Of a DNA stretch of 64,000 bases, positions 37,121-45,534 are shown one piece after another. The translations under genes and the position numbers were made by a program. Source of the stretch: Rhodoferax sp. TS-BS-61-7 (GTDB taxonomy: Bacteria > Pseudomonadota > Gammaproteobacteria > Burkholderiales > Burkholderiaceae_C); the NCBI RefSeq assembly GCF_002943465.1, contig NZ_PTQY01000004.1, positions 369,523 to 433,522 on the forward strand, given 5' to 3'. The notes under the pieces are model-generated. The model was not told the DNA's origin, ran no database searches, and saw nothing but the letters and a program-made list of their open reading frames with translations. Each line of letters opens with the position of its first letter. The first letter of the stretch is position 1.

Positions 37121-37389
37121 GCGAACAGTTACTTGAAAACTTTGGCATCGCGGTGCGCCGCATGCGTGCCACGCGCGGCCTCTCGCAAGAGCAGCTGGCC
37201 GAGCGCTCAGACCTGAACCGCTCCTACGTGGGCGAGATCGAGCGCGGCCAGGTCGTGTCGTCTCTGGTCACCATCCAGAAACTCTCCACCGCGCTGGACA
37301 TTTCGGCGTCTGGCCTATTGCAAGAGTGCGAAGCCACGGCCAACAGCCGTTTTGTGCAGCGCATCAAATTGACGGCTATAGCCTGTTGA
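37117..37389 (+). CDS. XRE-family helix-turn-helix regulator
   Basis: 90 residues; a Cro/CI-type HTH covers about 10-64 (RATRGLSQEQLAERSDLNRS, YVGEIERGQV). No ligand domain. Overlap with cysE by four bases indicates coupled translation, so it is a built-in operon regulator. The last residues (IKLTAIAC) and stop come from sequence that faintly resembles the dispersed repeat. The target is probably the operon itself (inference). Confidence 0.85.
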   Translation: MSEQLLENFGIAVRRMRATRGLSQEQLAERSDLNRSYVGEIERGQVVSSLVTIQKLSTALDISASGLLQECEATANSRFVQRIKLTAIAC

Positions 37390-37458
37390 GCGCAGGGCGC
37401 GCACTTTGGATACTGCCGCAGACCTTTTTCCCATCCCTGTCACACACCAAGGACCTCC

Positions 37459-38391
37459 ATGACCAGCACTCCCGCCGCCCTGACCACGCTGGGCGACAAC
37501 GCCGCACGGCAACTCGCCAACGCCACCAAAACCACGGCGCAGCTCTCCACCATCTCGCCCCGTTGGCTCACGCACCTGCTGCAGTGGGTGCCCGTCGAAG
37601 CCGGCATCTTCCGCCTGAACACCGTCAAGGACCCCGAGTCCATCAAGGTCACCTGCACCGCACGCCAGACCGAAAACCAATTGCCCCGCACCTTCGTCAA
37701 CTACGACGAAAAGCCACGTGAGTTCTTCCTGAACGCCGTCAGCACCATCCTCGATGTGCACACCCGCGTGTCCGACCTGTATAGCAGCCCGCACGACCAG
37801 ATCAAAGAGCAACTGCGCCTGACCATTGAGACCATCAAGGAAAACCAGGAAAGCGAACTGATCAACAACCCCGACTACGGCCTGTTGTCGCAAGTCACCG
37901 ATGAGCAACGCATCTTCCCGCTGACTGGCGCACCTACGCCTGACGACCTGGACGAGCTGCTGACCAAGGTGTGGAAAGAGCCTGCCTTCTTCCTGGCCCA
38001 CCCCGTCACCATCGCTGCCTTTGGCCGCGAAGCCACCCGCCGCGGCACACCGCCGCCCACCATCAGCCTGTTTGGCTCGCAGTTCATCACCTGGCGCGGT
38101 ATTCCCCTGATCCCTTCGGACAAAGTGCCTGTGGCGGATGGCAAGAGCAAGATTTTGCTGATCCGCGTGGGCGACAAGCGCCAAGGCGTGGTCGGCCTGT
38201 TCCAGCCCGGCCTGCCTGGCGAACAAAGCCCCGGTCTGTCGGTGCGCTTCATGGGCATCAACGACCAAGCCATCTCCAGCTACCTGATTTCCTTGTACTG
38301 CTCGCTGGCCGTGCTGACGCCCGATGCCGTGGCTGTGCTGGACGACGTGGAAGTCAACAAGTACCACGACTACCCAGATACCTACAAGTAA
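37459..38391 (+). CDS. Family 2A encapsulin shell protein (SrpI-like)
   Basis: 310 residues, the length of SrpI-type family 2A encapsulins with the HK97 fold. Recognised features: an N-terminal arm, an E-loop region near 50-75, the DVHTRVSDLYSSPHDQIKEQ helix, LFGSQFITWRGIPLIPSDKVP, and the C-terminal SYLISLYCSLAVLTPDAVAVLDDV. Self-assembles into an icosahedral shell. The next gene encodes a cysteine desulfurase with a long disordered N-terminal region, the known cargo of this family. Such compartments in other bacteria hold sulfur. AAGGA lies just upstream of the start. Confidence 0.9.
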   Translation: MTSTPAALTTLGDNAARQLANATKTTAQLSTISPRWLTHLLQWVPVEAGIFRLNTVKDPESIKVTCTARQTENQLPRTFVNYDEKPREFFLNAVSTILDVHTRVSDLYSSPHDQIKEQLRLTIETIKENQESELINNPDYGLLSQVTDEQRIFPLTGAPTPDDLDELLTKVWKEPAFFLAHPVTIAAFGREATRRGTPPPTISLFGSQFITWRGIPLIPSDKVPVADGKSKILLIRVGDKRQGVVGLFQPGLPGEQSPGLSVRFMGINDQAISSYLISLYCSLAVLTPDAVAVLDDVEVNKYHDYPDTYK

Positions 38392-38410
38392 TCACTACCA
38401 GTAATCCACT

Positions 38411-40402
38411 GTGACTACTTCAGGCATCCCTGCTGCACCCGCTGCAGCACCTCCGATCGACCCGGCGCTGATTGCGCAAATGGCCAATGCGCTGTTTGCC
38501 AGCGGTCCGTCGGGTGTGTCGGGCTTGTCGGCACTGAGTTCTGGCGCCCCCGGCGTGCAGGCCCCGGTGAACCTGGCTCCGGCCGGTTCTCCGTTGGCCA
38601 GCCCCGCGGGCCTGGGCCCCAGCGTGCCCGGCACTCCGATCCCACAAGGCCTGGCGCCCGGCGCCAACCTGATTCCAGCTTCGCCCACACCGGTGTTGTC
38701 CCTGGCCAACCGCATTCCCGCACTGCAGCCCCATGCTGTCGCCGGCAATGGCGTGCCCGACACCCTGTTCAGCCAGGCACCGGCTTACGAGCCCCGCTTT
38801 GGCAGCGCAGTCCTCGGCGTGCCCGAGGCCAGCGCGGCCGTGGCACCGGTGGCCAACCAGAGTGCGCAGCCCAGCCCTGGGGGCGCTTCGCCGTTCTCTG
38901 GCGGTGCATCACCGTTCTACTTTCTGAACGAGCAGTACGGCCACCCCGCACCGGGTGCCGCATCTGCTGTGCCACGCGCACCGTCGGCGCCTTCAGAGCC
39001 GTCGTCCCCCAGCCTCGGTTCTGGCGTTAGCCCGTCCGCAGCCGGTGTGCCGGTCACCACGCCGTCGACCGAGCCCAAGTACTACTTTGTGGACTCGGTG
39101 GTACTGCCCAGTGGCTACGTCACGCCCGCCAAAGCTGCGCCCAACGGCAACGTGCCTCAGGTCGGCAGTGGGCAACGCCCGCCGTTCGATGTGCACGCCG
39201 TGCGCCGCGACTTCCCCATCCTGCAAGAGCGGGTGAACGGCAAGCAGCTGGTGTGGTTTGACAACGCGGCCACGACGCACAAGCCGAAATCGGTGATCGA
39301 CCGCATCGCCCACTTCTACGAGCACGAGAACTCGAACATCCACCGCGCGGCGCACGAACTCGCAGCCCGCGCGACCGACGCGTACGAAGGCGCCCGCCAG
39401 CGGGTGAAGAACTTCATCAACGCGCCCGATGTGAACGAGGTGATCTTTGTGCGCGGCACCACCGAGGCCATCAACCTGGTGGCCAAGAGCTGGGGCGGCC
39501 AGCACATTGGCCCCGGTGACGAAATCATCGTCAGCAACCTGGAGCACCACGCCAACATCGTGCCCTGGCAGCAGCTGGCTGCGGCCAAGGGTGCCAAGCT
39601 GCGCGTGATTCCGGTGGACGACAGCGGCCAGGTGCTGCTGGACGAATACCAGAAGCTGCTGAACGACCGCACCAAGATCGTGTCCGTCACGCAAGTGTCG
39701 AACGCGCTGGGCACGGTCACACCGGTCAAGGAAATCGTGGCCATGGCCCACCGCGCCGGTGCAAAAGCATTGGTGGATGGTGCGCAGTCCATCTCGCACA
39801 TGCGGGTGGACGTGCAGGACATTGGCGCCGACTTCTTTGTGTTCTCTGGCCACAAGGTGTTCGGTCCCACCGGCATCGGTGTGGTCTGGGGCAAGCGCGA
39901 AGTGCTCGAAGACATGCCACCCTGGCAAGGCGGCGGCAACATGATTGCCGATGTGACCTTCGAGAAGACCGTGTTCCAGCCTATCCCGAACAAGTTCGAA
40001 GCTGGCACCGGCAACATCGCCGACGCCGTGGGCTTGGGTGCCGCCATCGACTACGTGAACAAGGTGGGCATTGAAAACATTGCCCGCTACGAACACGAGT
40101 TGTTGGTCTACGGCATGCAAGCGCTGGGCGCCATTCCTGGCGTGCGCTTGATTGGCACTGCGGCCGACAAGGCTAGCGTGATGTCGTTTGTGCTCAAGGG
40201 CTACACCACGGAAGAAGTGGGCAAGGCATTGAACGACGAAGGCATTGCCGTGCGAACCGGCCACCACTGCGCGCAGCCCATCCTGCGTCGCTTTGGCGTG
40301 GAGACCACGGTGCGTCCTTCACTGGCGTTCTACAACACCTTTGACGAGATTGACCGTCTGGTGGCGGTGGTGCGCAAGCTGAGTTCCGCGCGGGCCCATT
40401 GA
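38411..40402 (+). CDS. Encapsulin cargo cysteine desulfurase (SufS-like with N-terminal loading domain)
   Basis: 663 residues from a GTG 19 bases after the shell gene. Residues 1-255 are low-complexity, rich in P, A, G and S, with short conserved-looking islands: IDPALIAQMANALFA (16-30), SPFYFLNE (167-174) and PKYYFVDS (222-229). From about 258 it is a class V aminotransferase-fold desulfurase: H380, PLP lysine K482 (SGHKVFGPTG) and catalytic C620 (RTGHHCAQP). It removes sulfur from cysteine to give persulfide and alanine. In characterised family 2A systems the disordered domain loads the enzyme into the shell. Confidence 0.92.
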   Translation: MTTSGIPAAPAAAPPIDPALIAQMANALFASGPSGVSGLSALSSGAPGVQAPVNLAPAGSPLASPAGLGPSVPGTPIPQGLAPGANLIPASPTPVLSLANRIPALQPHAVAGNGVPDTLFSQAPAYEPRFGSAVLGVPEASAAVAPVANQSAQPSPGGASPFSGGASPFYFLNEQYGHPAPGAASAVPRAPSAPSEPSSPSLGSGVSPSAAGVPVTTPSTEPKYYFVDSVVLPSGYVTPAKAAPNGNVPQVGSGQRPPFDVHAVRRDFPILQERVNGKQLVWFDNAATTHKPKSVIDRIAHFYEHENSNIHRAAHELAARATDAYEGARQRVKNFINAPDVNEVIFVRGTTEAINLVAKSWGGQHIGPGDEIIVSNLEHHANIVPWQQLAAAKGAKLRVIPVDDSGQVLLDEYQKLLNDRTKIVSVTQVSNALGTVTPVKEIVAMAHRAGAKALVDGAQSISHMRVDVQDIGADFFVFSGHKVFGPTGIGVVWGKREVLEDMPPWQGGGNMIADVTFEKTVFQPIPNKFEAGTGNIADAVGLGAAIDYVNKVGIENIARYEHELLVYGMQALGAIPGVRLIGTAADKASVMSFVLKGYTTEEVGKALNDEGIAVRTGHHCAQPILRRFGVETTVRPSLAFYNTFDEIDRLVAVVRKLSSARAH

Positions 40403-40425
40403 GCAGACCCAATAGCGCAACGTGA

Positions 40426-40454
40426 AACGCCAGCCCCACAAGGGCTGGCGTTTT
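40426..40454. terminator. Bidirectional terminator after the encapsulin operon
   Basis: Perfect 11-base stem (40426-40436 AACGCCAGCCC with 40442-40452) and 5-base loop, ending in TTTT on the plus strand. It separates the encapsulin operon from the convergent persulfide dioxygenase gene. Confidence 0.85.
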
Positions 40455-40508
40455 GCTATGGTTTCAGGAGCTGCTCGCGCAATATCCACAGGGGCTAGCC
40501 ATCAATTT
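40455..40508 (+). repeat. Dispersed 55-bp repeat, copy 6
   Basis: Plus-oriented copy directly after the terminator: GCTATGGTTTCAGG, AGCTGCTCGCGCAATATCC, GGGGCTAG, ending just before the stop codon of the minus-strand dioxygenase gene. Confidence 0.85.
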
Positions 40509-40509
40509 C

Positions 40510-41391
40510 TTATAGAACGTTAACCGGTACCTTGAGGTAGACCCGCCCATCCGACTCGGCCGGTGGCATGGCGCCTGCACGGATGTTGACCTGGACCGAG
40601 GGCAGGATCTGGGTGGGCATGGCCAGGCCCGCGTCGCGCTGGCTGCGCATGGCGACAAAGGCGTCTTCGCTCACGCCGTCGTGCACATGGATGTTGCTGG
40701 CGCGCTGCTGCGCGACCGTGCTGACCCACGCCGCGTCGCGCCCCTCGGGCGGGTAGTCGTGGCACATATAGAGGCGGGTGTCGCCGGGCAGAGCCAGCAG
40801 CTTGCGCACGCTCTGAAACAGGTCATGGGCGTTGCCACCCGGAAAGTCGCAGCGCGCGGTGCCCACGTCGGGCATGAACAGGGTGTCGCCTACAAACACC
40901 GCATTGCCCACCTGGTAGGCCATGCAGGCGGGCGTGTGGCCCGGCACGGACAGCGCCTGGGCGCGCAGGTCGCCAATGGCAAACACCTCGTCGGGCTGGA
41001 ACAGGTGGTCGAACTGGCGGCCGTCGGGGTGGAACTCGGGCTCCAGGTGGAAGACGGCTTTGAAGACGTTTTGCACATCGGTGATGGCGGCGCCAATGGC
41101 GATCTGGCCGCCCAGCTGCTTGCGCAAGTAGTGGGCGGCGGACAGGTGGTCGGCATGGGCATGGGTTTCCAGAATCCACTGCACGGTCAGCGCCTTGTCT
41201 TTGACAAAGGCTACCAGCGCATCGGCCGACCGGGTGCTGGTGCGGCCAGACTTGGCGTCGTAGTCCAGCACGGAGTCGACCAGGGCGCAGTGGCCGCCTG
41301 CGTGGTCGAACACCACGTAGCTCACGGTCCAGGTGGCGGGGTCAAAAAAGGCCTGCACCTGGGGTGCGGGGGTGGCGGCAGTGGCTGTCAT
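40510..41391 (-). CDS. ETHE1-like persulfide dioxygenase (Blh C-terminal type, MBL fold)
   Basis: 293 residues. Metallo-beta-lactamase motifs THAHADH (76-82) and PGHTPACMAY (near 151) plus the GDTLFMPDVGTARCDFPGG block typical of sulfur dioxygenases. Oxidises glutathione persulfide to sulfite and glutathione. Divergent from bigR across a palindromic operator, so induced when sulfane sulfur rises. In Agrobacterium and Xylella the Blh protein fuses this domain to a DUF442 domain; here the DUF442 part is a separate gene. Confidence 0.9.
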   Translation of the reverse strand: MTATAATPAPQVQAFFDPATWTVSYVVFDHAGGHCALVDSVLDYDAKSGRTSTRSADALVAFVKDKALTVQWILETHAHADHLSAAHYLRKQLGGQIAIGAAITDVQNVFKAVFHLEPEFHPDGRQFDHLFQPDEVFAIGDLRAQALSVPGHTPACMAYQVGNAVFVGDTLFMPDVGTARCDFPGGNAHDLFQSVRKLLALPGDTRLYMCHDYPPEGRDAAWVSTVAQQRASNIHVHDGVSEDAFVAMRSQRDAGLAMPTQILPSVQVNIRAGAMPPAESDGRVYLKVPVNVL

Positions 41392-41432
41392 GGAAAACTC
41401 CTTGTAAAGGTCGTTGTTTCAATTTCGACATA

Positions 41433-41473
41433 GATAGTTTATTGACTTATAGATTGTTAGTCAATAAACTATC
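41433..41473. promoter_or_regulatory. BigR operator
   Basis: Perfect inverted repeat: GATAGTTTATTGACT (41433-41447) and its exact complement (41459-41473), 11 bases apart, AT-rich, in the gap between the divergent dioxygenase and bigR genes. This fits the palindromic AT-rich operator style of BigR/SqrR repressors. Confidence 0.85.
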
Positions 41474-41502
41474 GACATTGCAAACGAATTGGAACCCTGA
41501 CC

Positions 41503-41835
41503 ATGCTGGCCACCCCCGACACCCCGACCGCCCCCGCGCTGGACCTGGCCGTGCTGCGCCAGTCGGCCGACGCAGCCTGCCGCCTGATGAAAGCCCTGTC
41601 CAACCCCGACCGCCTGCTGCTGCTGTGCCAGCTCAGCCAGGGCGAAAAGAACGTGGGCGAGCTGGAAGCGTTGGTGGGCATTGCCCAGCCCACGCTGTCG
41701 CAGCAGCTGGGCGTGCTGCGCGAAGAGGGCCTGGTGAGCACCCGGCGCGAAGGCAAATCCATCTACTACTGCATCAACAGCCCGCAGGCGTTAGCAGTGA
41801 TGGGCGTTTTGTACGCTGAGTTTTGCACTAAGTAA
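41503..41835 (+). CDS. bigR: BigR/SqrR sulfane-sulfur-sensing ArsR repressor
   Basis: 110 residues. A winged helix (PTLSQQLGVLREEGLVSTRR) and two cysteines, C42 and C108, at the exact positions of the BigR redox pair that form a disulfide or polysulfide link under sulfide stress. A third cysteine, C90, and C26 are additional. Represses its own operon and the divergent dioxygenase until persulfide appears. It heads the operon with two YeeE/YedE genes, a DUF442 gene and a SulP gene. Confidence 0.93.
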   Translation: MLATPDTPTAPALDLAVLRQSADAACRLMKALSNPDRLLLLCQLSQGEKNVGELEALVGIAQPTLSQQLGVLREEGLVSTRREGKSIYYCINSPQALAVMGVLYAEFCTK

Positions 41836-41858
41836 GCACTAACCACAAGGAACACACC

Positions 41859-42290
41859 ATGACGATTGACTGGAACCATTTCACGCCCTGGGCCTCGCTG
41901 GCGGGCGGCATTTTGCTGGGCCTGGCCTCGGCCATCTTCATTCTGGTGAACGGCCGCATCCTCGGCATCAGCGGCATTGTGGGTGGCCTGCTGCGCCCCA
42001 AGGCCGGTGACACCAGCTGGCGCATTGCCTTTGTACTGGGCATGTTGGCGGCCCCCATGCTTTACCTGTTGGTGGCCGGCCCTGTGCCCGCCACGATTGA
42101 CGCGGGCTGGGGCACAGTGGTCGTGGCCGGCCTGTTGGTGGGTGTGGGTACGCGTTACGGCTCCGGCTGCACCAGCGGCCACGGAGTGTGCGGCCTCTCA
42201 CGTCTCTCGCCGCGCTCGCTGGCGGCCACGTTGGCCTTCATGGGCGCGGGCTTTGCCATCGTTTTTCTGCTGCGCCACGTCTTCGCCTGA
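41859..42290 (+). CDS. YeeE/YedE-family membrane protein (first half)
   Basis: 143 residues, four hydrophobic segments. Hallmark GTRYGSGCTSGHGVCGLSRL near 104-123 with two cysteines and LASAIFILVNGRILGISGI at the start. YeeE (TsuA) imports thiosulfate; these half-size versions form pairs. 23 bases after bigR. Likely moves a sulfur compound across the inner membrane during sulfide stress. Confidence 0.88.
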   Translation: MTIDWNHFTPWASLAGGILLGLASAIFILVNGRILGISGIVGGLLRPKAGDTSWRIAFVLGMLAAPMLYLLVAGPVPATIDAGWGTVVVAGLLVGVGTRYGSGCTSGHGVCGLSRLSPRSLAATLAFMGAGFAIVFLLRHVFA

Positions 42291-42328
42291 GCGCTGATCC
42301 ATCACCCGTTTCTCCGAGGAGCCTTGTT

Positions 42329-42769
42329 ATGCAACACCGTGTGACTGAATTTTTTGTGGGCCTGCTGTTTGGCATTGGCCTGATCTTGGCCGGCATGACC
42401 GACCCCAGCAAAGTGCTGGGCTTTCTGGACCTGGCCGGCACCTGGGACCCGTCGCTGGCCTTTGTGATGGGCGGCGGTATTTTGGTCGGGCTGGGCGCAT
42501 TTGCCGCAGCCAAGAAGCGCACCACCAACTTCTTTGGCGGCGCACTGCACTTGCCCACTTCGGCTGTCATCGACAAGCGCCTGATTGGCGGCAGCCTGCT
42601 GTTTGGCGCCGGCTGGGGCTTGGCAGGTTTTTGCCCGGGGCCGGCGATTGTGTCGCTGGGCGCAGGACAATCCAAGTCAGCGGTGTTTGTGCTGGCCATG
42701 GTGGCTGGCATGGCCATCTTTGAATGGGCCGAGCGCCGCAAGGCACGCACTTTGACTGGAGACCAATGA
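42329..42769 (+). CDS. YeeE/YedE-family membrane protein (second half)
   Basis: 146 residues from the ATG at 42329; upstream readings belong to the previous gene. Contains GLILAGMTDPSKVLGFLDL and the cysteine motif GAGWGLAGFCPGPAIVSLG. Partner of the previous gene. The stop is one base before the DUF442 start. Common in BigR operons. Confidence 0.88.
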   Translation: MQHRVTEFFVGLLFGIGLILAGMTDPSKVLGFLDLAGTWDPSLAFVMGGGILVGLGAFAAAKKRTTNFFGGALHLPTSAVIDKRLIGGSLLFGAGWGLAGFCPGPAIVSLGAGQSKSAVFVLAMVAGMAIFEWAERRKARTLTGDQ

Positions 42770-42770
42770 C

Positions 42771-43112
42771 ATGACCCTACGCACCCAAGCCCTCACCCCC
42801 CACTTTGCCGTGGCCGCCCAAATGGACGCCAGCATGGTGGCCGACGCCGTTGCCATGGGTTTCAAGACCCTGGTGAACAACCGCCCCGATGGGGAAGGCG
42901 GCCCCGACCAGCCCCTGAGCAGCAGCGTGGAAGCCGCGGCCCGCGCGGCCGGCCTGCACTATGTCTACCTGCCCGTGGTGGGCGGCGCCATCACGCCAGC
43001 GCAGGTGCAGGCCATGCGTGAGGCGATGCAAGACGCGCCCCAGCCCGTGCTGGCGTTTTGCCGCTCGGGCGCACGCTCGGCCCAGCTCTACGCGCTCACG
43101 CAAGCCGAATAA
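42771..43112 (+). CDS. DUF442 sulfurtransferase/phosphatase-like protein (Blh N-terminal type)
   Basis: 113 residues. PTP-like loop C97-R-S-G-A-R-S and the start VAAQMDASMVADAVAMGFKT match TIGR01244/DUF442, the N-terminal half of fused Blh. Rhodanese-like sulfur transfer has been shown for such domains. Here it is an independent protein in the bigR operon, across the operator from its usual fusion partner. Confidence 0.88.
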   Translation: MTLRTQALTPHFAVAAQMDASMVADAVAMGFKTLVNNRPDGEGGPDQPLSSSVEAAARAAGLHYVYLPVVGGAITPAQVQAMREAMQDAPQPVLAFCRSGARSAQLYALTQAE

Positions 43113-43122
43113 GCGCCGCACC

Positions 43123-44835
43123 ATGCCACCCACCACCGCCACCCGCTTGGCCTGGCTGCCGCACTGGCTGCGCCACTACCAGCGCGCCTGGCTGGGGGGT
43201 GATGTGTCGGCTGGGTTCATCGTGGCGGTGCTGGTGATTCCGCAAAGCCTGGCCTACACGCTGTTGGCCGGCCTGCCGCCCGAGATGGGGCTGTACGCCA
43301 GCATCTTGCCGGTGGTGGCCTATGCGCTGGTGGGCTCCAGCATGACGCTGGCCGTGGGCCCGGTGGCGATTGCCGCGCTGATGACCGCCAGCGCGCTGCA
43401 GCCGCTGGCGATTGCCGGCACCACCGAATACGTGCAACTGGCCATGCACTTGGCGCTGATTTCGGGGCTTATGTTTCTGGCGTTTGGCGCGTTGCGCCTG
43501 GGTTGGCTGGCTTACTTTTTAAGCCACCCGGTGGTGAGCGGGTTTGTCACGGGCTCGGCCATCGTCATTGCGCTGGGCCAACTCAAATACATCCTGGGTG
43601 TGGCCGCGCCCAACAGCTCTAGCTGGGCCACGCTGCAAGGGCTGTGGCGCGCCCTGCCCCAGACCAACCTCACCAGCCTGGCGCTGGGCCTGGGCAGCAT
43701 GGTGTTTTTGTTCTGGAGCAGACGTTACCTGGCCAACAGCCTGCGCCGCCTGGGCGTGGCCAGCCAAGCCGCCGACCTGCTGGCACGCATGGCGCCGATT
43801 GCAGCTGTAGTCGCAAGCACCAGCCTGGTGGCTTGGGGCGGATGGGATGTGGCCCGCAGCGTGGCGGTGGTGGGCACGGTGCCGGCCGGTTTGCCTGCGC
43901 TCAGCCTGTCGCTGCCGGGCAGCACCGAGCTGGGCCAGCTCTGGCTGCCAGCGCTGTTGATTTCGCTGGTGGGGTTTGTGGGCAGTGTGTCGGTGGCGCA
44001 GTCGTTTGCCATGCAACGCCAGCAGCGCATCGTGCCGGACCGCGAGTTGTGGGGCCTGGGCGCAGCCAATGTGGCGGCGGCACTGTCGGGTGCCTACCCG
44101 GTGCATGGCGGGCTGTCGCGCTCGGTCATCAACTTTGCGGCCGGGGCGCAAACGCCGCTGGCATCTCTCATCACCGCGGCCGCCATGGCCGTCATCATCT
44201 ATTTCTTCACCGGCCTTTTCTATTACCTGCCGCTGGCGGTGCTGGCGGCCAGCATTCTGGTGGCGGTGACATCGCTGGTGGACCTGCCCACGCTCAAGGC
44301 CAGCTGGGCTTATGACCGGGCCGATGCGCTGTCGCTGTTGGCCACGGCGCTGGGCGTCATCGTGCTGGGGGTGGAAACTGGCATTGTGCTGGGCGTGGCC
44401 ATGTCGCTGGCGGCGCTGGTGTGGCGTAGCAGCCACCCGCACATGGCGGTGGTAGGGCGTGTGCCGGGCACCGAGCACTTTCGTAACGTGGAGCGGCACG
44501 CGGTGCAAACGGTGCCGGGCCTGCTGGCGCTGCGCGTGGACGAGAGCCTGTTTTTTGCCAACGCCACGGCGCTGGAAGAACGCATGGAAGCGCTGGTGCG
44601 GGCGGACCCCGACATCCGGCGCCTGCTATTGGTGTGCTCGGCGGTCAACCAGATCGACGCCACCGCGCTGGGCATGCTCACGGCGCTGGAGCAAAGCCTG
44701 GCCGAGCGCGGCATCCGCCTGGAGCTGGCCGAAGTCAAAGGCCCGGTGATGGACCGGCTGCAAGCCACGGCGCTGGGGCAGCGCCTGCAAGGCCGCGTGT
44801 ACCAAAGCGTGCATGACGCGTTTGTGGCGCACTGA
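43123..44835 (+). CDS. SulP family anion transporter with STAS domain
   Basis: 570 residues from the ATG at 43123. About 12-14 helices with LVIPQSLAYTLLAGLPPEMGLYASILP (in the first third) and GAYPVHGGLSRSVINFAAGAQTPLA; a STAS domain covers the last 120 residues (VDESLFFANATALEE, VNQIDATALGMLTALE). SulP proteins carry sulfate, bicarbonate or other anions. As last gene of the bigR operon it may export sulfite or sulfate made from persulfide oxidation. Confidence 0.9.
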   Translation: MPPTTATRLAWLPHWLRHYQRAWLGGDVSAGFIVAVLVIPQSLAYTLLAGLPPEMGLYASILPVVAYALVGSSMTLAVGPVAIAALMTASALQPLAIAGTTEYVQLAMHLALISGLMFLAFGALRLGWLAYFLSHPVVSGFVTGSAIVIALGQLKYILGVAAPNSSSWATLQGLWRALPQTNLTSLALGLGSMVFLFWSRRYLANSLRRLGVASQAADLLARMAPIAAVVASTSLVAWGGWDVARSVAVVGTVPAGLPALSLSLPGSTELGQLWLPALLISLVGFVGSVSVAQSFAMQRQQRIVPDRELWGLGAANVAAALSGAYPVHGGLSRSVINFAAGAQTPLASLITAAAMAVIIYFFTGLFYYLPLAVLAASILVAVTSLVDLPTLKASWAYDRADALSLLATALGVIVLGVETGIVLGVAMSLAALVWRSSHPHMAVVGRVPGTEHFRNVERHAVQTVPGLLALRVDESLFFANATALEERMEALVRADPDIRRLLLVCSAVNQIDATALGMLTALEQSLAERGIRLELAEVKGPVMDRLQATALGQRLQGRVYQSVHDAFVAH

Positions 44836-44894
44836 AGGCACAAGCCGCCCGCGTGGACAGTGCCGCTAAGGCTCTATTCGCTATATACAAATGG

Positions 44895-44915
44895 AAAATA
44901 AGTAGTTTGGGTTTT
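44895..44915. promoter_or_regulatory. Candidate CysB-type operator, site d
   Basis: AAAATAAGTAGTTTGGGTTTT, read as AAAA-N3-AGTAGTT-N3-GTTTT, 59 bases before the alpha/beta hydrolase gene. It shares AGTAGTT-N3-GTTTTAA with site a upstream of the orphan sulfate-binding gene. Confidence 0.35.
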
Positions 44916-44973
44916 AAAGCGGGCTTCTGACAATGCGCCTCTGTTCCGCATTTGGCGCTCTCGCACAACACCC

Positions 44974-45534
44974 ATGGTCACCCTTGTCATCGTTCCCGGC
45001 TGGCGCGACTCCGGCCCCGGCCACTGGCAAACGCTGTGGGCCGAGCAGATTTCCGGCGCGGTGCGGGTACACCAGGACGACTGGATCACCCCGGTGCGCA
45101 AGGCCTGGATTGCCTCCATCGGCCAAACCATCTTGGATGCGCCCGGCCCGGTGGTGATTGCCGCCCACAGCCTGGGCTGCATTGCCACTACGCATTTGCC
45201 CCCCGAGGTGGCGGCCAAGATCCAGGGCGCCTTGTTGGTGGCCCCGGCCGACCCCGAGCGGCGCGGCATTCTGGCCGACTTTGCCCCCGTGCCCTACCAG
45301 CGCCTGCCCTACCGCAGCGTACTGGTGGCCAGCAGCAACGACCCGTTTTGCCCGGTGCGCACCGCAGGCGCCTATGCACGCGCCTGGGGCAGCGAGTTTG
45401 TGCGCTTGCAGGATGCCGGCCACATCAATGTGGAAGCCGGCTTTGGCCCCTGGCCGCTGGGTCTGGCGCTGCTGCAGTCGCTGGGTGTGGCCCATACGGC
45501 GCTTGCCAACGCCCCAGAATCACTATCGATTTAG
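44974..45534 (+). CDS. RBBP9/YdeN-type serine hydrolase
   Basis: 186 residues. N-terminal VIVPGWRDSGPGHWQTLW, nucleophile S66 in AAHSLGC, acidic residue in SSNDPFCP, and histidine in DAGHINVEAGFGPWP form the triad of the RBBP9/YdeN family. Substrate unknown. A motif shared with sulfur genes lies upstream, hinting at sulfur-dependent control. The final codons and stop (LSI) fall within repeat copy 7. Confidence 0.88.
   Translation: MVTLVIVPGWRDSGPGHWQTLWAEQISGAVRVHQDDWITPVRKAWIASIGQTILDAPGPVVIAAHSLGCIATTHLPPEVAAKIQGALLVAPADPERRGILADFAPVPYQRLPYRSVLVASSNDPFCPVRTAGAYARAWGSEFVRLQDAGHINVEAGFGPWPLGLALLQSLGVAHTALANAPESLSI

Noticed and set aside
37365..37423. Possible degenerate repeat at the XRE gene end
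   Set aside because: CAAATTG, TAGCC and TGGATACTG pieces are present but spacing is disrupted.
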